Below, in pieces: positions 1 to 4,106 of a stretch of 6,198 nt of DNA. The stretch comes from Chloroflexota bacterium. GTDB lineage: Bacteria; Chloroflexota; Dehalococcoidia; Dehalococcoidales; WRFJ01. The notes beneath the pieces were generated by a model, which worked only from the letters and a program-made list of their open reading frames with translations, made no database searches and had not been told where the DNA came from. Made by a program: the position numbers and the translations under genes. Positions within the stretch are counted from its first letter, which is position 1; the number at the start of each line of letters is the position of its first letter. The stretch lies in NCBI GenBank assembly GCA_009778865.1, contig WRFJ01000061.1, positions 1 to 6,198 on the forward strand, read 5' to 3'.

Positions 1-558
1 ATAAAACTGGCTGATAGCCTTAGAAATCATGCCGCCACGCCATATAACTGCGCTGTGCTCATCGTCTAAAAGCAAATTGGTAGAAATAATGCTGATGCCG
101 CTACGGCTTAACAAAGGCAAAAAGCCTAACTCATTGCCTGGAGGGCGGCCGTTTATACCGAACATTTTAGCTATACTGGGACCAGTAATATCGGCATCTA
201 AAATGCCCACGCGTAAGCCGGTTCTGGATAAAGCTACGGCTGTTAAGCTGGCCGCCATGCTCTTGCCGACACCACCCTTGCCGCTCATAACAGCAATTAT
301 CTTGCTTATATGATTGATGTATTGCGGCTCTTTTTCTATATACTCTGTTTGGCTTTCTTTAAAGCCATATTTGACAGCCAAATCGGCAATTAAAGACGAT
401 AAATATTTACGGTTTTCCGTATTAAGAGCCGCTTTGTATAACTTAACTGCAGCTGTTTTGTCCTGCACTTCTAAGCTGACAAGCAAATTAAGTTCTTTTA
501 GACTATAACTCTCTATTACAATTTGCTCCAAATCTTTTCTTAAAGCCGTAATATCCAT
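1..558 (-). CDS. mrp: Mrp/NBP35-family iron-sulfur carrier ATPase (3' part beyond window)
   Basis: This is the first 186 codons of a cytoplasmic P-loop ATPase of the Mrp/NBP35 (ApbC) family. Family members bind and transfer Fe-S clusters to target proteins. Visible motifs are the deviant Walker A SGKGGVGKS at residues 92-100, the LDADITGPS switch segment at 120-128, and the family signature VIWRGGMISKAI at 171-182. The frame is still open at base 1, so the C-terminal half, with any CxxC cluster ligands, is missing. The ATG at 558-556 is supported by an AAAGGA ribosome site at 570-565, six bases upstream. Its A is also the last base of the zinc-ribbon gene's TAA stop (TAATG), which suggests translational coupling. 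The first 85 residues lack the DPE motif and the cysteine of the DUF59/MIP18 domain that often precedes Mrp. They could be a degenerate version of that domain. The family call is firm; the client proteins are unknown. Confidence 0.93.
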   Translation of the reverse strand, partial: MDITALRKDLEQIVIESYSLKELNLLVSLEVQDKTAAVKLYKAALNTENRKYLSSLIADLAVKYGFKESQTEYIEKEPQYINHISKIIAVMSGKGGVGKSMAASLTAVALSRTGLRVGILDADITGPSIAKMFGINGRPPGNELGFLPLLSRSGISIISTNLLLDDEHSAVIWRGGMISKAISQFY

Positions 559-713
559 TATCTATCCTTTTCTTCTAGACGCATCTGCTCTATCTGTAAA
601 TTTTTACCGTCGCAAGAGGGGCAGTTAATATGCTTAAAATCAGCAAAAGCCGTAATCATTTCAAATACTTTGCTGCAATCTAAGCAGGTTACTTTATAAA
701 AGAGCGCTTGCAT
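558..713 (-). CDS. Small zinc-ribbon protein, 51 aa
   Basis: This short reading frame begins MQALFYKVTCLDCSKVF and ends RLEEKDR. Two CxxC pairs, C10/C13 and C31/C34, are separated by 17 residues, the spacing of a rubredoxin-like or FmdB-like zinc ribbon. There is no membrane segment or signal peptide, so it should be cytoplasmic. It starts 3 nt after the ferredoxin stop and overlaps the Mrp start by one base, so it sits firmly inside the operon. No Shine-Dalgarno site is obvious, and translation may depend on coupling to the ferredoxin gene. I do not know its function. By position it could be a metal-binding accessory to the Mrp/ferredoxin module. It could also bind iron or a cluster rather than zinc. 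The four cysteines and the tight packing make a chance frame unlikely. Confidence 0.82.
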   Translation of the reverse strand: MQALFYKVTCLDCSKVFEMITAFADFKHINCPSCDGKNLQIEQMRLEEKDR

Positions 714-716
714 ATG

Positions 717-941
717 TTATTTAATATCTGCCCGCTTTATTAAAGATACAGCCATTACCGGACACACCAAAACACAGTTGCCACACCCGCTGCATTCATT
801 ATAATTAATGCTTAGATTTTCTCGTATGGCTTCACGCACGCATACCTTACGACAATCATCGCAGTGTCGGCAAGACTTATCATTTATTTTAGCAACATAT
901 TCGCTTAAATAAGAATTAAGAGAAGATGATTGTGTGGTCAT
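717..941 (-). CDS. 2[4Fe-4S] ferredoxin-type protein, 74 aa
   Basis: This is a small cytoplasmic electron carrier or cluster protein with two classical cluster motifs. The first is C24-x2-C27-x2-C30-x3-C34 (CRHCDDCRKVC) and the second is C50-x2-C53-x2-C56-x3-C60-P (CSGCGNCVLVCP). The first motif has Val where the usual Pro follows the fourth cysteine, a common minor change. About 20 polar residues precede the first motif, so the protein is slightly longer than a minimal clostridial ferredoxin. The ATG at 941-939 lies 12 nt after the DUF134 stop, and the gap is AT-only with no clear ribosome site. The zinc-ribbon gene follows after 3 nt. Its place between a DUF134 regulator and Mrp suggests that it supplies electrons or clusters to Mrp-dependent assembly, which is an inference from context. 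The ferredoxin fold call is secure; the partner is not. Confidence 0.93.
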   Translation of the reverse strand: MTTQSSSLNSYLSEYVAKINDKSCRHCDDCRKVCVREAIRENLSINYNECSGCGNCVLVCPVMAVSLIKRADIK

Positions 942-953
942 ATAATTTAAATA

Positions 954-1328
954 TTACACGCTTTGATCATCACGACGACATGAGCCATGGCTATTGCGGT
1001 TTAGGCCATCATGACCTTCTATGCACCTATTGTGTGATTCTACTGAAAAATTGCCACCGGTAATCTTTAAGGCTTTACCGTTTAGTAAAGCATCAGCCAC
1101 TTTAGAGCGCGCTGATAGCAGAACTCTTTGAAAAGTTGAGCGGGAAACTTCCATCTGCAAAGCACAAGTGTTTTGGTCTAAACCTTCAATATCTTTTAAA
1201 CGCAAAGCTTCTATTTCCTCTATTGTAAGCTCTACTTCGTTAAGCTGGTACATAGGAATACCGGCTGGTTTGAAATAGCTTACTTTAGGCACAGAAGCTA
1301 CTACGCGGCATTTAATAGGTCTAGGCAA
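954..1328 (-). CDS. DUF134 (UPF0251) family DNA-binding protein, 124 aa, TTG start
   Basis: The family signature is clear: MPRPIKCRVV at the start, FKPAGIP at 19-25, LTIEEIEALRL at 34-44, a helix-turn-helix resembling sigma-70 region 4 around 48-82 with SRSTFQR at 62-68, and GKALKITGG at 84-92. DUF134 proteins are predicted DNA-binding regulators often found beside Mrp and NifX-like cluster genes. I place the start at the TTG at 1328-1326. It gives the family's usual MPRP/MARP beginning and has GGAG at 1338-1335 six bases upstream. An in-frame TTG at 1340 would put that ribosome site inside the gene. The tail after residue 98 is rich in His and Cys (H99, C102, H106, H114, C117) and could bind metal. 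This is the first gene of the ferredoxin/zinc-ribbon/Mrp run. It is probably autoregulated through the palindrome over its promoter. Confidence 0.9.
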   Translation of the reverse strand: MPRPIKCRVVASVPKVSYFKPAGIPMYQLNEVELTIEEIEALRLKDIEGLDQNTCALQMEVSRSTFQRVLLSARSKVADALLNGKALKITGGNFSVESHNRCIEGHDGLNRNSHGSCRRDDQSV

Positions 1329-1334
1329 AATATT

Positions 1335-1338
1335 CTCC
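1335..1338 (-). promoter_or_regulatory. Ribosome binding site GGAG that decides the DUF134 start
   Basis: GGAG on the minus strand is followed by the six bases AATATT and then TTG. This spacing suits initiation at 1328. The alternative in-frame TTG at 1340 overlaps this site and has no ribosome site of its own. Confidence 0.7.
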
Positions 1339-1346
1339 AAAAATAC

Positions 1347-1368
1347 TATATGGGCATATGCCCATATA
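1347..1368 (-). promoter_or_regulatory. Perfect 22-bp palindromic operator over the DUF134 transcription start
   Basis: The half-site TATATGGGCAT is followed directly by its exact reverse complement, with the centre between 1357 and 1358 and no mismatch across 22 bp. It begins one base after the -10 box and should cover the transcription start near 1363, the classic position for a repressor site. The most economical ligand is the DUF134 protein encoded just downstream (autoregulation). The XRE regulator encoded just upstream is the alternative. The palindrome could also form an RNA hairpin, but it has no U-tract, so I do not read it as a terminator. Confidence 0.8.
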
Positions 1369-1369
1369 A

Positions 1370-1398
1370 ATCATAGCAATATATAACTATGGTGTCAA
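1370..1398 (-). promoter_or_regulatory. Near-consensus sigma-70 promoter for the DUF134-Mrp operon
   Basis: On the minus strand, TTGACA at 1398-1393 and TATGAT at 1375-1370 are separated by exactly 17 bases. That is a perfect -35 and a one-mismatch -10. The -35 starts five bases after the stop codon of the upstream XRE gene. The leader to the TTG start would be about 35 nt and contains the palindrome and the GGAG site. Such a strong promoter fits control mainly by repression. Confidence 0.85.
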
Positions 1399-1403
1399 TC
1401 GTT

Positions 1404-2048
1404 TTAATCTAATTTCTTATGCAATCTAGTAATTACTGCTTGGTATGAACAATCAAAAAGACGATATTTGTCATCGCCTTTACTGATTATCCAAGGAGCA
1501 CCATTTAAGGATTCTAAACGGCCGATAATTGGACGATCTTTATACATGCATATCAGTAAAGAACCTTGATGGGGGCTCATTGAGCGGTTGGTGACAATAA
1601 TATCGCCGCTGGTAATAACCGGTGGGAAATCACCCTCTCCTACCACAATGCCCTCTAAATCGCGACTGGACACATCTGCCTTATTTAAATAAATATAACC
1701 AACCGAAGCATCGGTGCGAGTGCCGGTGTGGGCCTTAAAAGAATTGTATACAGGCACAGCAACGGGTAAAGCCATGCGTAGTTTTTCCAAAAGCTCCGTC
1801 GGCGTCTCCTGACGTATAACATCGGCCGCTATGCCGCCGGTATAACCGGCAGCCACATAGAATTCGTCTACTGAAATATTAAAAGCAGCCGCCAGTTTGA
1901 TAAGATATTCGGCCCGTGGATGCATGTTTTTACGCACTTCCAAAGCACCTATATAACTGCGCGAAAGGCCGCTTCTCTTAGCCAGCTCTTCTTGTGACCA
2001 GTCTTTAGACTCTCTTAATTGTTTTACTTTATCGCCGATGCTGCTCAT
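1404..2048 (-). CDS. XRE-family repressor with catalytically dead S24 (LexA/CI-like) domain, 214 aa
   Basis: This is a cytoplasmic transcriptional regulator with two parts. Residues 5-63 form an XRE/Cro-CI helix-turn-helix (SQEELAKRSGLSRSYIGALE at 18-37). Residues about 95-213 resemble the S24 peptidase-like domain of LexA/CI repressors (VVGEGDFPPVITSGDIIV at 135-152, then IIGRL at 174-178). In active S24 proteins the first block carries GDSMxP with the catalytic Ser, and the second carries the Lys before RL. Here those positions align with Asp140 and Gly176, so self-cleavage should not occur. The domain may serve for dimerisation or effector binding. The ATG at 2048-2046 fits the family start, but no clear Shine-Dalgarno site precedes it. 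The gene has its own promoter and ends just before the DUF134 promoter. The target is unknown; it may act on itself or the downstream operon. The HTH call is firm and the S24 reading fairly sure. Confidence 0.88.
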   Translation of the reverse strand: MSSIGDKVKQLRESKDWSQEELAKRSGLSRSYIGALEVRKNMHPRAEYLIKLAAAFNISVDEFYVAAGYTGGIAADVIRQETPTELLEKLRMALPVAVPVYNSFKAHTGTRTDASVGYIYLNKADVSSRDLEGIVVGEGDFPPVITSGDIIVTNRSMSPHQGSLLICMYKDRPIIGRLESLNGAPWIISKGDDKYRLFDCSYQAVITRLHKKLD

Positions 2049-2058
2049 ATTACAAACT

Positions 2059-2086
2059 TAACCTGACAATTGGTTATTCTTGTAAC
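2059..2086. promoter_or_regulatory. Possible operator: alternating TAAC/GTTA half-sites before the XRE gene
   Basis: On the plus strand TAACC (2059-2063) is mirrored by GGTTA (2072-2076) across 8 bases, and that GTTA pairs again with TAAC (2083-2086) across 6 bases. The cluster sits between the predicted transcription start near 2081 and the start codon, where an autoregulating XRE repressor would bind. The arms are only 4-5 bp in AT-rich DNA, so this is tentative. Confidence 0.35.
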
Positions 2087-2087
2087 A

Positions 2088-2116
2088 ATATTAGCAAAAC
2101 CAAAGCAATAGCGCAA
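2088..2116 (-). promoter_or_regulatory. Sigma-70-type promoter for the XRE regulator gene
   Basis: On the minus strand, TTGCGC (2116-2111) and TAATAT (2093-2088) are separated by 17 bases. This gives a transcription start near 2081 and a leader of about 33 nt. The match is reasonable (four of six at -35, five of six at -10) and it is the best-placed promoter in this spacer. Confidence 0.6.
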
Positions 2117-2158
2117 TACCCTCTGCAGTTTATTTCTGATATTTTGACACCGCTTTTG

Positions 2159-2242
2159 GCTAAATATTTCACAATTTATTATTTCAAATGATTGCTTTTA
2201 GTAACAAAAATCACAAACTTGCTTATTACAGTAATATTTAGC
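2159..2242. repeat. 10-bp inverted repeat flanking a 64-bp AT-rich spacer
   Basis: GCTAAATATT at 2159-2168 recurs as its exact reverse complement at 2233-2242. Inside or overlapping are two copies of TCACAA (2169-2174 and 2211-2216) and a 13-bp palindrome TATTAC-A-GTAATA (2224-2236). GTAACA also occurs here (2201) and again near the XRE promoter (2082). This lies in the 227-bp gene-free spacer between the response regulator and the XRE gene. I see no convincing intrinsic terminator, RNA gene or coding frame there. A looping operator is possible, but chance in AT-rich DNA is not excluded. Confidence 0.4.
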
Positions 2243-2275
2243 TTGTACGATAAGTACCATTATGACTTTTTAATT

Positions 2276-2953
2276 CTAAACAGTCATAAAATATCCAATA
2301 CCGCTGGCCGTTTTAATATAACGCGGTGAAGAAGTTACGTCTTCTATTTTTTGGCGTAAGTGGTTTACATGCACTTTAATAGAATCGGTAGCACCGCTGT
2401 ATTCGCAGCCCCAAATCTCATCAGCTAGACGCGTGTTACTTACCACATTGGGTGAATTGATTATTAATTCTTTAAGAATAATACACTCTGCATTGGTTAA
2501 GTGAATGATCTGACCGTCTTTATGTATGACTCTTTTGAAAGTTTCTAAAGTAATATCGCCTATAGTTAGAGTTTGTTCGTCACGCGGTTTTAAAAGACGG
2601 TTTTTAAGGCTTCTTACTCTGGCCATCAGTTCCAACGGACGAAACGGCTTAACTACATAATCATCAGCACCCAAAGAAAAGGCCCGTGCTACATCAGTCT
2701 CCTCTAAATTTACAGTCAGAACCAATATGGGAGCTAAAGAAAATTCACGAACGGCACGGATAACGTCAAAACCGCTTATATCTGGCAAGCCTAAATCTAT
2801 GATTATAACATCAGGACGCTCTTTTTGTACCAAAGCCACCCCATCCCGTCCTTTGTAAGATACTACTAATGCAGACTCCGGCCATCCTACTTGAAAAGTA
2901 AAACTTAAAGCTTCAACAATACCTTTGTCATCTTCAATAACTAACAGTTTCAT
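2276..2953 (-). CDS. OmpR/PhoB-family response regulator, 225 aa
   Basis: This is a two-domain cytoplasmic transcription factor. The receiver domain (about 1-118) has the acidic pair D8/D9, the phosphoacceptor D53 in IIIDLGLPDISGF, T80 in LTV and K102 in GADDYVVKPF, so it should be phosphorylated normally. The C-terminal winged helix (about 128-225) shows LTNAECIILKELI, the DNA-contacting DSIKVHVNHLRQKIE region and a terminal GIGYF hairpin. The ATG at 2953-2951 has AAAGGA at 2966-2961, seven bases upstream and overlapping the end of the kinase gene, with a 4-nt gap between genes. Operon structure and order make it the partner of the propeller histidine kinase. Its stop TAG is followed one codon later by TAA. 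The receiver resembles Dehalococcoidia regulators as I remember them, which is only a taxonomic hint. Its targets are not visible. Confidence 0.95.
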   Translation of the reverse strand: MKLLVIEDDKGIVEALSFTFQVGWPESALVVSYKGRDGVALVQKERPDVIIIDLGLPDISGFDVIRAVREFSLAPILVLTVNLEETDVARAFSLGADDYVVKPFRPLELMARVRSLKNRLLKPRDEQTLTIGDITLETFKRVIHKDGQIIHLTNAECIILKELIINSPNVVSNTRLADEIWGCEYSGATDSIKVHVNHLRQKIEDVTSSPRYIKTASGIGYFMTV

Positions 2954-2957
2954 TACT

Positions 2958-4103
2958 CTATCCTTTACTACCGGTTGGTAAGGTAACTATAAATTCACAA
3001 CCGGCTCCTTTGGCACTTTTTACAATAATAGTGCCGTCATGTTTAGTGACTATTTTGTGCACCAAGTATAAACCTATTCCCAAACCGTCATATTTAGTCA
3101 GGCGTTTTTTAGCCGATGTATAAGTCTCAAAAATAGCTGCTTGCTGCTCCTTTGGTATGCCCTCGCCGCTATCTTTAACACTAATAAAAGCCTGGCTTGC
3201 TTCCTGCCAGACAGATAATACGACCGTATCATCCGTTTTGGTATGCTTAGCAGCATTGTCCAGTAAATTGAGCAGCACTTGTTTAATTCTTTCTTTATCG
3301 GCGTTGATAAAAACTTCCTGGCCGCCGTTGTCATAACTAAAGTGCACGCCGTTATTGCCAAAACGCGGCAGTAAATAGGTATACATATCCTGCCCAAGTT
3401 TGGACAGATTCATTTTCCTTTTATTGATAGAAAGCATACCTGTTTCACTCTTGGCTACATCTAAAAGTTCATCTATGCGCTTATTTAAGGCCAGTGAACC
3501 GTCCAAAACATTACCAGCAAAACCACGGATGGGTTCGTCTTTGTATAAATGAACCATTAGTTCACTAGTGGCAATCATAGGTGTAAGAGGTGTTTTTAAT
3601 TCGTGCACTAAAGCACGATTAAAAGAAATTCGTTGATCAATTTCCTCTGCTAAGCGTGCATTAAGCTGACGTTCTTTATTGTATGCTAAATGAAGCTCTT
3701 TAGTACGCTCGGATATTAAAATTTTTAGTTTATCTTTTTGACGGGAAACAGCTTTAGTGCGCATCCATATAATAGCCCATATCAAAGACATAGCAGCTAA
3801 AACTTCCAGAGCTATCACCCACCAAGCTTGATACCAAGGAGCACCAATAGTTATTAATAAAGTTTTGTAATCTTGATATTTTTGACCGCTACTGTCCACG
3901 GCATAGATCTTTAAAGTATATTTACCAGCTCCTAGATTAGTGTACGAAGCTAAACGGTCATCGGTATTAACGGTATGTTCTTCTTTATCAAAACCTTCCA
4001 GGATGTATCTGTAAGTTATATTTTTAGCTTGTACATAATCGAAAGCTGTAAAATAAATACTAAAAGAGTTGTTTTTATATGAAAGTTGAAGTTCTTTAGT
4101 ATC
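2958..4103 (-). CDS. Kinase half of propeller sensor: Y_Y_Y domain, membrane segment, HisKA, HATPase
   Basis: This is the reading frame after the in-frame TAG, continuous with the sensor half. It runs from the rest of a Y_Y_Y domain (YRYILEGFDKEEH, then ASYTNLGAGKYTL) into one membrane helix (about 3824-3762, after PWYQAWW). A charged, probably coiled linker and the HisKA H-box ALVHELKTPLTPM follow, with the phosphorylated His at 3605-3603. The HATPase has an N box (NLLDNAAKH), a G1 box (DSGEGIP) and a G2 box (GLGIGLYLV). All catalytic motifs are intact, which argues against long-standing decay. The first in-frame start-like codon after the TAG that opens a long frame is a GTG at 3899-3897. 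It lies inside the Y_Y_Y domain and lacks a ribosome site, so it is unlikely to be a true start. The kinase should phosphorylate the adjacent response regulator. Production would need readthrough, a suppressor, internal initiation, or the TAG being a sequence error. Confidence 0.85.
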   Translation of the reverse strand, partial: DTKELQLSYKNNSFSIYFTAFDYVQAKNITYRYILEGFDKEEHTVNTDDRLASYTNLGAGKYTLKIYAVDSSGQKYQDYKTLLITIGAPWYQAWWVIALEVLAAMSLIWAIIWMRTKAVSRQKDKLKILISERTKELHLAYNKERQLNARLAEEIDQRISFNRALVHELKTPLTPMIATSELMVHLYKDEPIRGFAGNVLDGSLALNKRIDELLDVAKSETGMLSINKRKMNLSKLGQDMYTYLLPRFGNNGVHFSYDNGGQEVFINADKERIKQVLLNLLDNAAKHTKTDDTVVLSVWQEASQAFISVKDSGEGIPKEQQAAIFETYTSAKKRLTKYDGLGIGLYLVHKIVTKHDGTIIVKSAKGAGCEFIVTLPTGSKG

Positions 4104-4106
4104 CTA
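4104..4106 (-). other. In-frame amber (TAG) codon splitting the histidine kinase gene
   Basis: The minus strand reads GAA AAA GCC CCT TAG GAT ACT AAA GAA CTT. The frame before and after is identical, and both sides are Y_Y_Y-domain sequence (VVITDIVL before, LQLSYKNNSFSIYF after). The codon lies in a variable loop, where one substitution from CAG, AAG, GAG, TGG or a Tyr codon could create it. It may be a recent nonsense mutation, an assembly or base-call error, or a recoded UAG. The window cannot decide. Confidence 0.9.

Noticed and set aside
29..508. Two adjacent plus-strand frames of 94 and 64 codons
   Set aside because: They are antisense to the Mrp gene, whose P-loop and WRG motifs are unmistakable. 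The plus-strand proteins show no family features.
2193..2260. A 20-codon minus-strand frame with three cysteines in the spacer
   Set aside because: It has no ribosome site, is too short to support, and overlaps the inverted repeats. It is most likely chance.
2243..2275. A terminator for the two-component operon
   Set aside because: Only a 4-bp GTAC/GTAC stem is present, with no U-tract after it, so it is too weak to call.
3098..3397. A 99-codon minus-strand frame inside the kinase
   Set aside because: It lies in another frame of the HATPase region and its Cys/Arg-rich protein matches no domain. The kinase frame carries the N, G1 and G2 boxes.
2958..3899. A stand-alone kinase starting at GTG 3899
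   Set aside because: The GTG falls inside the Y_Y_Y domain, has no ribosome site, and in-frame domain sequence continues upstream to the TAG. It is not a natural start.
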